From a bacterium D16-51 (lineage in GTDB: Bacteria > Bacillota > Clostridia > Lachnospirales > Lachnospiraceae), in assembly GCA_003612285.1 (NCBI GenBank), contig RAYE01000001.1, forward strand, positions 186,001 to 250,000: a stretch of DNA of 64,000 nt, read 5' to 3'. The translations under genes were made by a program, and so were the position numbers. Within the stretch, counting starts at the first letter, position 1. Every line of letters begins with the position of its first letter. Below, in pieces: positions 44,086-52,594 of this stretch. The notes below the pieces were generated by a model. It saw only the letters and a program-made list of their open reading frames with translations, made no database searches and was not told the origin of the DNA.

Positions 44086-45183
44086 ATGGTTATACGGGCT
44101 AAGACGAAAACATTGTTTTCGGGTAAAGAGTTAACAGAGAGGCAGCAGAAGAATTCCGATTTAAATATAAAAGAATTAGAAGAAGGAAAGACTATTTTGG
44201 ATTCTTATCCAAGGAGATTGGTGTTTGAATTGACGAATGCCTGCAATCTGAATTGTGTTATGTGCGGTAGAAATGCTGCTGATTTTAAGCCAACAGTTTT
44301 TGATATGGATGTATTTCGTAGTTTTGAGCCTCTTATGGACATTGTAGAAGAAGTAACTTTAATGGGATGGGGGGAACCGACAATTCATCCTCACTTTAAT
44401 GAAATGTTAGAAATTATTAACCGTCATAGTGCCAGAAAGTATTTTTGTTCTAATGGGATGAATTTAAAAAAGATTAAAGATGCAATTTTTGATTATAATG
44501 TGGATGTTTTTGCGGTAAGCCTTGATGGTGCGACAGATGAAACAAACGGCAGGATCAGGAGAGGCTCCAAAATAGACGTGATTACAGAAGACTTAAAGGA
44601 AATAGTTAAAATTAAAAAGGAACGGGGATTACAGTATCCGTGGATTAATTTTGTTTTCTGTGCAATGGCATCTAATATCAGGGAGCTTCCGGCACTTGTA
44701 CGTCTGGCAGCAGAAATTGGAATTGAAGAAGTTAAAGTAGTGTATCTTACAGTTTTTAGTGAGGAAATGCTTGATGAAACATTGTGGGGAAAGGAAGCAG
44801 AGATACGGGAATGTTTTGGAGAAGCAGTCAGGGTTAGTGAAGAATTGGGAATTGTTTTGAAGCTTCCACATTATATCGGTGAGGACATAGCCCAGAATAA
44901 ATTGCATAAGGATTGCTTTGTATCATGGAGAGATTTTTTCCTTGGTTCTGATGGTTATGTTCGTCCATGTATGTCTACACCAACTCAATTTTTTAAATAT
45001 GATAAAAATAAGGAGTTTATGGAGATGTGGAATGCAAAAGAATATAAGAATTACAGAGAGATTGTAAATAATACAGAAAAAATGGATTCACCATGCAGAA
45101 GATGCTACCAATCTTCCCACTGTAACTGGAATTTGAAGCAGTCATTTATACAGATTGGTGAAAACTTTTCACCGGAATGGTAA
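44086..45183 (+). CDS. Radical SAM/SPASM protein
   Basis: A 365-residue radical SAM enzyme. GGAGGT upstream selects ATG 44086 rather than GTG 44068. Cys53, Cys57 and Cys60 (CNLNCVMC) bind the cluster that cleaves SAM; MGWGEPTIHPHF and VSLDGATDETNGRIR are core segments. A C-terminal SPASM region has CFVSWRDFFLGSDGYVRPCMST and CRRCYQSSHCNW. It lies between rfbF and rfbG, inside the CDP-sugar module, so it may modify the CDP-linked sugar, for example by epimerisation or deoxygenation. No such enzyme is part of the known yersiniose pathway. Confidence 0.88.
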   Translation: MVIRAKTKTLFSGKELTERQQKNSDLNIKELEEGKTILDSYPRRLVFELTNACNLNCVMCGRNAADFKPTVFDMDVFRSFEPLMDIVEEVTLMGWGEPTIHPHFNEMLEIINRHSARKYFCSNGMNLKKIKDAIFDYNVDVFAVSLDGATDETNGRIRRGSKIDVITEDLKEIVKIKKERGLQYPWINFVFCAMASNIRELPALVRLAAEIGIEEVKVVYLTVFSEEMLDETLWGKEAEIRECFGEAVRVSEELGIVLKLPHYIGEDIAQNKLHKDCFVSWRDFFLGSDGYVRPCMSTPTQFFKYDKNKEFMEMWNAKEYKNYREIVNNTEKMDSPCRRCYQSSHCNWNLKQSFIQIGENFSPEW

Positions 45184-45201
45184 TAAAAAAGGACTGATAC
45201 T

Positions 45202-46245
45202 ATGAATGATTTTTGGAAAAATAAAAATGTTTTGATGACAGGACATACTGGTTTTGTGGGGACATGGCTTTGCATGGTATTGGAGTATTTTGGAGCTAAA
45301 GTAGTTGGTTTATCATTGTGGGAGGAAGAGGGTTCCTTATATGCCTGTGTAAAGAATCAGTTGTCTGTCCAAAATATTTACCAGGATATTAGGGATGCAG
45401 ATTGTGTGAAGGAAAGTATCAGAAGGGTAAAGCCAGATATTATTTTTCATTTGGCAGCATTTGGTTTTGTGCAGGAATGCCTTGAAAATCCGACAAGAGC
45501 ATATAGTACAAACGTAATGGGTTCCCTTAATTTATTTGAAGCGATAAGAGATATTTCGGGCATAAAAGCTGTCGTAGTTGCCAGTAGTGATAAAGTATAT
45601 CAGAATTTGGACAAAAATATATGTTATTTCAAAGAAAGCGATATTTTAGGAGGAAGTGATCCTTATTCATGCAGCAAAACAGAGGAAGATTTATTAGCAC
45701 AATCCTACTATAGTACTTATTTATCAGAAAATAGTGTAGGAATGGCAATACTTAGGCCAAGTAATATTTTGGGTGGTGGTGACCATAATTTTACAAGATT
45801 GATTCCATATCTTTTGGATTGCATAGAAAGAAAGGTGTCGCCAGTGATTAGGAATCCACAGGCGGTTCGTCCATGGCAGCATATTCTGGATATGGCAGAT
45901 GCATATTTATGTGCTGCAGAATATGCATCTGCCATGAACAGATTGGATATTTTTAATGTTGGTCCTAAAAAAGAAAGTATAGTATCAGTTGGAGAAATCG
46001 CGGATATTTTGCTGGTTCTTTCAGGGCAGGAAAGTAAATATTCTAAGCTTGTAAAGGAACAGAGTCATACAATTGAGCATAAGTTTTTGGGACTGTCAAT
46101 TGATAAGATTTGTGATGTAATGCATTGGAGTCCAAGAAAGACAATTACAGATACTTTAAAAGATGTATATCGGTTTAAGAAAGAGGAACAAAAAATAGGA
46201 TCATATAATGCTTGTATGAATCAGGTATATGAGTATTGGGGTTAG
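45202..46245 (+). CDS. rfbG: CDP-glucose 4,6-dehydratase
   Basis: A 347-residue extended SDR that converts CDP-glucose to CDP-4-keto-6-deoxyglucose. FWKNKNVLMTGHTGFVGTWLC is the RfbG-style NAD site, HLAAFGFVQECLENP, VVASSDKVYQN and DPYSCSKTEEDLL carry the catalytic Asp-Lys and YxxxK residues, and RPWQHILDMADAY is typical of the family. Length is close to RfbG of Enterobacteria. Together with RfbF and RfbH this completes the route to CDP-4-keto-3,6-dideoxyglucose, apart from the E3 reductase. Confidence 0.95.
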   Translation: MNDFWKNKNVLMTGHTGFVGTWLCMVLEYFGAKVVGLSLWEEEGSLYACVKNQLSVQNIYQDIRDADCVKESIRRVKPDIIFHLAAFGFVQECLENPTRAYSTNVMGSLNLFEAIRDISGIKAVVVASSDKVYQNLDKNICYFKESDILGGSDPYSCSKTEEDLLAQSYYSTYLSENSVGMAILRPSNILGGGDHNFTRLIPYLLDCIERKVSPVIRNPQAVRPWQHILDMADAYLCAAEYASAMNRLDIFNVGPKKESIVSVGEIADILLVLSGQESKYSKLVKEQSHTIEHKFLGLSIDKICDVMHWSPRKTITDTLKDVYRFKKEEQKIGSYNACMNQVYEYWG

Positions 46246-46288
46246 TTAATTGTTCAAAGTGAGTGACTGTTATATCAGGAGGAGTGAA

Positions 46289-47764
46289 ATGCGTAAAATT
46301 GTAATTTATGGTGCATCTTCATCTGGAAAAAGAGCTTTAGGATATTATGGTAGAGAGCAGGTTATTTATTTTTGTGATGGAGATAAAAATAAGGTAGGAA
46401 CCTTTTTTCAGGGAATTGAGGTGATTAGCAAAAATAAGCTGATTGAAATTCAAAATGAGATTGATATTATAATAGCCAGTGTCTATTATGAAGAAATATC
46501 AAAGGATTTATTTGAATTGGGAATTAATGAAATAAAAAGATTTGTTTGTTTTGAGGAGACAAAGAAAAGGATTGATTGTGACCTGAAGAAAAAGTTGGAT
46601 TATAGAAGTGTTTTTGGGAAGAAATATAAGCTTCAGGAAAAAGGTAATCAGTTAAATTTAATTTCAAATGAAGATATTATATTTGTTATTTTGTCTCAGT
46701 TTGAGTGGATTGTTGTAAAGTCTGTATATGATAATTGCCAAGACTTAAATTGTGCTGTAATTGTTTGTGGTGATCTTGCTTTACTTCAAAGATTAGGTGA
46801 GGAAGGTGTGACGTGTTGCAGCGCATATGACTATAGTTTAGAAGAAAGGCGGCCACATGCTGTAGTATATGTTAATGATTTTGTCCAAAATTATTCCCAA
46901 TATTCATTTGAATATAAACGTGCAAAGAAATATGCTGATATGATTATTTTTATCCCGTTTGATATGGTTATTTATGGAAAGGATAAGATAAAACAGCTTT
47001 CACAAAGGTATTTAAGACAGAATGCTGATATGGTTTTTGTGAATCTAGATTACTATGAAAAATTTCGACCTTATCAGAACAATCTGTTTTTAGAGGGAAA
47101 TCCGAAATTTGACTATATTTATGAAAAAATTAATAACCGCGTTGCTATACCAGATCATTGGGAAGTTAAGATAAAGGACAGACCTATAGTTTTGTGGGGA
47201 AACACTCATGGAATGTCAGAACAGGGGATAAGTGATCTATATTCATTTGATCTTTGGTTTAAAGTGATAGTAAATTACTTTTTGGAACATAGGGAGTATG
47301 TATTGATATTCAGACCTCATACATATATATTTGACGAATTAATTATGAGAGGGATTTGGTCATATCAAGATTGTAAAACTTTTGAAAAGATGTTTCAATC
47401 AGAGGATAATTTTATTTTGGATTTGGAAAAAGATTATGGCATTTCATACAATATATCAAATGCTTTGATATCAGATGCATCAGGGCTGCTGCTTTCTTAT
47501 TTATCTACAGGTAAACCAATTATTTATACTGCTACAGCAAGGCTGGACTATTCTTTTTCAGATCCAAAATTAATTGAACATTATTATATTGCTAGAAACA
47601 GTAAAGAACTGGATTTTTGTATGGATGAGATTTTTAAACATAATGATCCTCTTAATGAAAAAAGACTGCAAACTAAAGAGAGATATATTCCCAAATTTGA
47701 TGGCAAGATTGGTTTTAGGATTGCAAAGGCGATAAAGAAGCGACTGAAGGGGCTTAATGAATGA
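46289..47764 (+). CDS. Rossmann-like / CDP-glycerol glycerophosphotransferase-like fusion
   Basis: A 491-residue protein; AGGAGGAG upstream fixes ATG 46289. The N-terminal 100 residues are the Rossmann-like module (RKIVIYGASSSGKRALGYY, FCDGDKNKVG, IIIASVYYEEIS). The remainder resembles TagB/TagF-type or GT-B proteins: FLEGNPKFDYIYE, RPIVLWGNTHGMSEQG, VLIFRPHTYIFDEL and ISDASGLLLSYLSTGKPIIY, which follows the TDYSS block of glycerophosphotransferases. The equivalent of the NLWHG motif is not clear. It might transfer a phospho-linked group. Its stop codon overlaps the kinase relic start at 47761. Confidence 0.7.
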   Translation: MRKIVIYGASSSGKRALGYYGREQVIYFCDGDKNKVGTFFQGIEVISKNKLIEIQNEIDIIIASVYYEEISKDLFELGINEIKRFVCFEETKKRIDCDLKKKLDYRSVFGKKYKLQEKGNQLNLISNEDIIFVILSQFEWIVVKSVYDNCQDLNCAVIVCGDLALLQRLGEEGVTCCSAYDYSLEERRPHAVVYVNDFVQNYSQYSFEYKRAKKYADMIIFIPFDMVIYGKDKIKQLSQRYLRQNADMVFVNLDYYEKFRPYQNNLFLEGNPKFDYIYEKINNRVAIPDHWEVKIKDRPIVLWGNTHGMSEQGISDLYSFDLWFKVIVNYFLEHREYVLIFRPHTYIFDELIMRGIWSYQDCKTFEKMFQSEDNFILDLEKDYGISYNISNALISDASGLLLSYLSTGKPIIYTATARLDYSFSDPKLIEHYYIARNSKELDFCMDEIFKHNDPLNEKRLQTKERYIPKFDGKIGFRIAKAIKKRLKGLNE

Positions 47765-47889
47765 GGAATATTGTATATTGGATAATCGGCCTTTTTGATG
47801 CAGGAAAGACTATGATAGGGAAGATGTTAGCAGAATATAAGTTGAGAAGGGAGATTTGTTCATATGGATCTAATGGAAAGATTGCTTAA
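47761..47889 (+). pseudogene. Relic of an APS-kinase-like gene, 5' end only
   Basis: A 42-codon frame beginning with ATG 47761, in ATGA overlap with the previous gene. It reads MRNIVYWIIGLFDAGKT then MIGKMLAEYKLRREI before ending at TAA 47887-47889. This aligns with the first 30 residues of the intact kinase at 49693 (TVYWLTGLSGAGKTTIGKLL), including a complete Walker A. The DNA has diverged, so it is not a recent copy. The rest of the kinase is missing and the next gene starts inside it at 47864. Confidence 0.75.
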
Positions 47890-49690
47890 GGAAGATATTG
47901 TTGTATATTGTGCTGCGGGATATGGAGAAAAAATATATCTGAAGTTAGTTTCAGCAGGATGTAATGTAATTGGTTTTTGTGATAATGCTGAAAGAAATAA
48001 GGATATCTTGCTTTTGGGAAAGCCGATACACAACTATTCGGAATGCCGTCAAAAATATCCATATGCCATATATGTCATTGCAAATTCGACATTTATCACT
48101 GCACGAAAAATAAGTAAAGAACTGGAACATGATGGATATGTTAAAAATATCACATATTTTATTGCGGATGAATTGGAATTACAGAATTTGCTGCCGGACA
48201 AAAGCGAGAATGCCGGATTCTGTCTGACAGTAAAGGAAAGACCGATTATTTTATTTGGCAGTTTGTTTTTATGTAATTTTTTTAGAAAATGGGTAGAGAG
48301 TTTAATACAAAATAGTGAGGTATATATTTGTACATCGGAAGATGAGATATCTGAATATCAAAAGTATGCAGATGCTATATGGATTCCTTTGGCCATGAAT
48401 ATTTCATATATGCTGCCTGCAAGGACTAATAAAGGCCTTTTGCTGGTTCAAAGTTTACAGAATCATGGCGTAAAGTCATTTAGCCGCTTTTTTTTGAGTA
48501 ATTTGGTATATTGTGAGGAACATTCCTCAGTTTGCAACAAAGAAGATGTTTTTGTAAACGATTATAGTGCATTGGTAAAAAAAGTACTTTTTTTAAAACG
48601 GTCTGGATATTCAGGTTCCATTTTCATTGATTCGATATTAGATTTTCATCCTGATATCTTATATTTAGGACTTAATATGTGGTCTCAAAGTATTTGGCAT
48701 GTTATAAAAAAAGCAATGGAAAAAGAGGAAGACTATATAGGGGAAATAATCCGGCAGATAGAAAAATATCTTCTACTTAGTAAAGGTTCGACAGAATGGC
48801 TGGATGAATACCGGATTATATTAAAAAAGTATATCCGTGATGGAAAAGTATATTCTGAAAGGGATTTGTTTATCATTATTCATCTGTCATATTATGAATT
48901 TTTACATGGCTGCCCGCCAGATGGTAAAAAGCCATTGGTGATTTATATGGATATACATTCAAATATGGTAATGAGGGATGTTGTTTTTTCATGGCTTGAT
49001 TGGATGGGATTTGAAGTTGTGTTATTGGAAATGATCAGGAGTCCGTATAAACGTTTAGGTTCAAATATAAAAGCTATATTGGCCTATTATGAACATCTCA
49101 CTCCGGCAAATATATTGGGATTATTGGAAGCGTTTAGTGAAGAACGGGTGGAACAATCGGAAAGGAAATATGATTTAATAAGGATTCGGTTTGAAGATTT
49201 GAAAATGTATCCCAAAATAATTTTAAGTAAGCTATGCCAAATAGTGGGCATTTCCTGGGATGATTCACTTCTTGAAACAACTTCGGATGGAAAGGAAAGT
49301 GCATATATTATAAACGGAAGCAGTGTTACTGGTTTTGATTTAAAGCCGGTATATCATCCATATGAAGAGTATTTTGATGCATTTGACAGGTTTCGGTTGG
49401 ACTTGTTTTTCCGTGAAAAAAATAAGGCATATGGATATTCTTATGTGGACAGGGAGAAATATTGGATGTCCTTAGACGAATTTGGGAAGCTTTTTGAGAT
49501 TCCATTTCAGTTTGAGAAATTTATGCTGTTTCAGGATGAGGCAGGACGGAAAAATTATCATGTGAGACTGGGGGAATTGTGTATGCAGATTCTATACATG
49601 GAAGAAAATAAAGAAAAGTATGCACAATATTTTCAGTTTGGGGATTATTTAAGCTTGGAGGATGAGGAACTGCAGAAGGAGGTGAGATAA
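47864..49690 (+). CDS. Rossmann-like / sulfotransferase-fold protein, candidate phosphoramidate transferase
   Basis: A 608-residue protein. The N-terminal 110 residues are the island's Rossmann-like module (DIVVYCAAGYGEKIYLKL). Sulfotransferase features follow: SGSIFIDSILDFHPDI (about residues 250-265) like the phosphate-binding loop of sulfotransferases, VVLLEMIRSPYKRLGSN (about 385-400) like the 3'-phosphate strand, and LIRIRFEDLKMYPKIILSKL. The fold binds nucleotides with a 3'-phosphate, usually PAPS. The next gene is an APS-kinase homologue within a MeOPN pathway whose donor also carries a 3'-phosphate, so this could transfer methyl phosphoramidate instead of sulfate. Campylobacter MeOPN transferases are of similar length. 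AAGGGAG precedes ATG 47864. Confidence 0.65.
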   Translation: MDLMERLLKEDIVVYCAAGYGEKIYLKLVSAGCNVIGFCDNAERNKDILLLGKPIHNYSECRQKYPYAIYVIANSTFITARKISKELEHDGYVKNITYFIADELELQNLLPDKSENAGFCLTVKERPIILFGSLFLCNFFRKWVESLIQNSEVYICTSEDEISEYQKYADAIWIPLAMNISYMLPARTNKGLLLVQSLQNHGVKSFSRFFLSNLVYCEEHSSVCNKEDVFVNDYSALVKKVLFLKRSGYSGSIFIDSILDFHPDILYLGLNMWSQSIWHVIKKAMEKEEDYIGEIIRQIEKYLLLSKGSTEWLDEYRIILKKYIRDGKVYSERDLFIIIHLSYYEFLHGCPPDGKKPLVIYMDIHSNMVMRDVVFSWLDWMGFEVVLLEMIRSPYKRLGSNIKAILAYYEHLTPANILGLLEAFSEERVEQSERKYDLIRIRFEDLKMYPKIILSKLCQIVGISWDDSLLETTSDGKESAYIINGSSVTGFDLKPVYHPYEEYFDAFDRFRLDLFFREKNKAYGYSYVDREKYWMSLDEFGKLFEIPFQFEKFMLFQDEAGRKNYHVRLGELCMQILYMEENKEKYAQYFQFGDYLSLEDEELQKEVR

Positions 49691-49692
49691 AA

Positions 49693-50208
49693 ATGGGGAC
49701 GGTATACTGGCTTACAGGTCTTTCCGGCGCTGGCAAGACGACAATAGGAAAATTACTTTTTGGCCGTTTCCGTGAGGAAAAGGCGAATATCCTTTTTCTA
49801 GATGGCGATACCCTGCGGGAAGTTTTTGGCAATGATTTAGGGTATGGGAAAGAGGACAGGCTTCGCTGTGCTATGCGGTATTCCAGACTTTGCAGGCTTT
49901 TATCGGAACAGGGGCAGGATGTAATAATCTGTACAATATCTATGTTTCATGAGGTACGGGAGTGGAATCGGGAGAATATAGCAGATTATAAAGAAATTTA
50001 TATTGAAGTCCCTATGGAAGTTTTGGAGCAGAGAAACCAGAAAAACCTGTATAAAGACGGGAATAATGTGGTCGGTGTGGATTTAAATCTGGAGCTTCCG
50101 GAGCATCCGGATATTGCTGTTGTAAATGACGGGAAGTTATCCCCGCAGGAAATTGCGGATAAAATCTGGGATTTATTAAAAGAATTTAAGGAGAAGGATG
50201 ATGATTGA
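49693..50208 (+). CDS. CysC-like kinase, probable cytidine diphosphoramidate kinase (Cj1415-like)
   Basis: A 171-residue homologue of adenylylsulfate kinase. Walker A is GLSGAGKT (residues 9-16), then FLDGDTLREVFGNDLGYGKEDR and VICTISMFHEVREWNREN, typical of CysC. No ATP sulfurylase or sulfate transport genes are present, and the following genes match Campylobacter Cj1416-Cj1420. In Campylobacter the CysC-like Cj1415 phosphorylates the 3'-hydroxyl of cytidine diphosphoramidate; this is the most likely role here. AGGAGGTGA precedes ATG 49693. It overlaps the next gene by eight bases. Confidence 0.85.
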   Translation: MGTVYWLTGLSGAGKTTIGKLLFGRFREEKANILFLDGDTLREVFGNDLGYGKEDRLRCAMRYSRLCRLLSEQGQDVIICTISMFHEVREWNRENIADYKEIYIEVPMEVLEQRNQKNLYKDGNNVVGVDLNLELPEHPDIAVVNDGKLSPQEIADKIWDLLKEFKEKDDD

Positions 50209-52543
50209 GTTAGGCACTAAGGCAGAGACCTTAACGAGGCTTTATGGAAGGCTTTCCTCTGCTGAAATCCTCCCTGTAGTTTATTTTACAGTCCGGCAGT
50301 GGGAAGAGGACAGGGAGGGCATATGGATAAATGTGACAAAACATTTACCCGGTGGCAGGCTTATTGTCAGGAGCAGCGCCCTGGATGAAGATACGGCTGA
50401 AAGTTCGCAGGCCGGGAAGTTTGATTCGGTAGGGGATGTTTCGGGGAAAGAGAATTTTTACAGGGCAGTGGAGGAAGTAATTGCTTCTTTTGATGGCAGC
50501 CCGGAAAACCAGGTGCTTGTCCAGCCGATGTTAAAGGATGTTAAGATTTGCGGCGTGGCATTTACCATAGACCCTACTACGCTGGGGAATTACTATGTGG
50601 TCAATTATGATGAGACGGGCTCGACATCTTCTGTCACGGCGGGGAATGCAGAAAGCAGCAGGCTTTTTTATGCATTTAAGAATACAGGCAGTATTGGTGC
50701 ATCAGAAGAGATGGGCAGGCTCTGCAGTGCGCTTGCTGAATTGGAAAAGATTTTTGGGCAGGATAACCTGGATGTTGAGTTTGCGTTTACAAATGCGGGG
50801 GAGCTTTATATTTTCCAGGTGAGGGCGCTCTGCTTAAAGGGCAGGCCGGCAGATTACGGGATGCAGAAGAAGGAACTGGGGCTGATTGAAGCAAAGATAA
50901 AGGAGGCACAGCAGCATAAGCCGTTTTTATGCGGGGAGAAAACAATTTATGGGGTGATGCCTGACTGGAACCCCGCTGAAATGATCGGGATACGCCCAAA
51001 GCCGCTCGCAATGTCTTTGTACAGGGAGATTATTACGGACAATATCTGGGCATACCAGAGGGATAATTATGGCTACAGGAATTTGAGGAGTTTCCCTTTG
51101 ATGGTGGATTTCTGCGGGCTGCCGTATATTGATATCAGGGTCAGCTTTAATTCATTTATCCCGGCAGGCCTGGATGAGGGGCTCAGTGAGAAATTAGTGG
51201 ATTATTATGTCAGCCGGTTAGAGGAGGATCCGTCAAAACATGACAAGGTGGAATTTGATATTGTTTTTTCATGTTATACCCTGGATCTGCCAAGGCGGAT
51301 TAAGGTTCTTAAGGATTATGGCTTTACAGAAAAAGAGATTGGAAAGATAACAGATGCGTTAAGGGACGTCACAAATAATATCATAGACCATAAAACCGGG
51401 CTGTGGCGCAGGGATTATGCAAAAGTTGGGGTGTTGGAAAATCGGTATGGTGAAATCATGGGAAGCGGCATGGGGGATGTTGAGAAGATTTACTGGCTGG
51501 TAGAGGACTGCAAACGGTATGGGACGCTGCCTTTTGCAGGGCTTGCAAGGGCAGCTTTCATAGCGGTGCAGATCCTGCAGTCCATGGTGGCGGAAGGGAT
51601 CCTGTCTGCCGGGGATTACCAGCAGTTCATGAATGACATTGACACGGTCAGCTCCAATATGGGCAGGGACTTCCAGGTTTTGCCGAAGGCACAGTTTTTG
51701 CAGAAATACGGGCACCTGAGGCCGGGGACATATGACATTACATCCAAAAGGTATGATGAAGCGCCGGACATGTATTTTAACTGGGATAAAAAACGGCCGG
51801 ATGGCGGCGGGGCGGGGAAAAAGGCAGGGGACTGCTTTAAGATGACACTGAATCAGTTACATAAGTTAGAGGCGGCTTTGGAAAATAATGGGTTAAGGAA
51901 TAATGTCCTGGAACTGATGGACTTCATAAAAACCGTGATTGAAGGGAGGGAGTATGGGAAATTCATTTTCACCAAAAACCTGAGCAGGGCAATGCAGATG
52001 GTTGGGGAGCTGGGGGAATCCTGCGGCATCACAGAAGAGGACTGCTCCTATATAAACATCCATACCATCCAGGGGCTGTATGCTTCCACCATGGATGCCG
52101 GGGAGGAACTGCATAAGGCAGTCCGTTCTGGGAAGCAGGGCTATGAAAAGACAAAAGCTGTCACCTTGCCGCCTGTGATTTTAGGCCCGGAAGATGTGTG
52201 GGGGTTTTATTACCCAAATACAGAGCCTAACTTCATTACACTGAACAGGGCAGGGGGCGATGTGGCAGTGCTGGAATGCAGCAGGATGGACTGCAGCATT
52301 GATGGGAAGATACTTCTGATCCCCAGCGCTGACCCGGGGTTTGACTGGATCTTCTCCCATGGGATTAAGGGGTTCATTACGGTTTATGGCGGCGCGAATT
52401 CCCATATGGCAATCCGTGCCGGGGAGCTGGGGATACCGGCGGTGATAGGCGTAGGGGTGAAGCAGTTTGAAAAATATAAGGCAGCCGGCATGTTAGAGAT
52501 TGACTGCCCGGCAAAAGCGGTAAGGGTTATAAGGGGCTGTTAA
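50201..52543 (+). CDS. L-glutamine kinase-like dikinase (Cj1418-like)
   Basis: A 780-residue protein of the PEP-synthase/rifampin-phosphotransferase fold. The N-terminal ATP-grasp part contains RLIVRSSALDEDTAESSQAGKF and LVQPMLKDVKICGVAF; the C-terminal swivelling domain has VYGGANSHMAIRAGELGIPAVIG with phospho-acceptor His735. The PEP-binding domain of PEP synthase is missing. Cj1418 of Campylobacter has this architecture and phosphorylates the side-chain amide of L-glutamine, the first step of MeOPN formation. Place in the cluster and fold support the same role. ATG 50201 is favoured over ATG 50198 by spacing. Stop is 51 bases before the methyltransferase. Confidence 0.82.
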   Translation: MIELGTKAETLTRLYGRLSSAEILPVVYFTVRQWEEDREGIWINVTKHLPGGRLIVRSSALDEDTAESSQAGKFDSVGDVSGKENFYRAVEEVIASFDGSPENQVLVQPMLKDVKICGVAFTIDPTTLGNYYVVNYDETGSTSSVTAGNAESSRLFYAFKNTGSIGASEEMGRLCSALAELEKIFGQDNLDVEFAFTNAGELYIFQVRALCLKGRPADYGMQKKELGLIEAKIKEAQQHKPFLCGEKTIYGVMPDWNPAEMIGIRPKPLAMSLYREIITDNIWAYQRDNYGYRNLRSFPLMVDFCGLPYIDIRVSFNSFIPAGLDEGLSEKLVDYYVSRLEEDPSKHDKVEFDIVFSCYTLDLPRRIKVLKDYGFTEKEIGKITDALRDVTNNIIDHKTGLWRRDYAKVGVLENRYGEIMGSGMGDVEKIYWLVEDCKRYGTLPFAGLARAAFIAVQILQSMVAEGILSAGDYQQFMNDIDTVSSNMGRDFQVLPKAQFLQKYGHLRPGTYDITSKRYDEAPDMYFNWDKKRPDGGGAGKKAGDCFKMTLNQLHKLEAALENNGLRNNVLELMDFIKTVIEGREYGKFIFTKNLSRAMQMVGELGESCGITEEDCSYINIHTIQGLYASTMDAGEELHKAVRSGKQGYEKTKAVTLPPVILGPEDVWGFYYPNTEPNFITLNRAGGDVAVLECSRMDCSIDGKILLIPSADPGFDWIFSHGIKGFITVYGGANSHMAIRAGELGIPAVIGVGVKQFEKYKAAGMLEIDCPAKAVRVIRGC

Positions 52544-52594
52544 AGGGGAATTAATAAAGTTCATTTAAAAATTTAAGGATAAAGGAGATTAATT

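Noticed and set aside
49693-50208. Sulfate activation (APS kinase)
   Set aside because: No ATP sulfurylase, sulfate transporter or reductase is present, and the downstream genes match MeOPN synthesis.
50201-52543. PEP synthase or pyruvate phosphate dikinase
   Set aside because: The C-terminal PEP/pyruvate barrel is absent; the architecture ends with the phospho-histidine domain.
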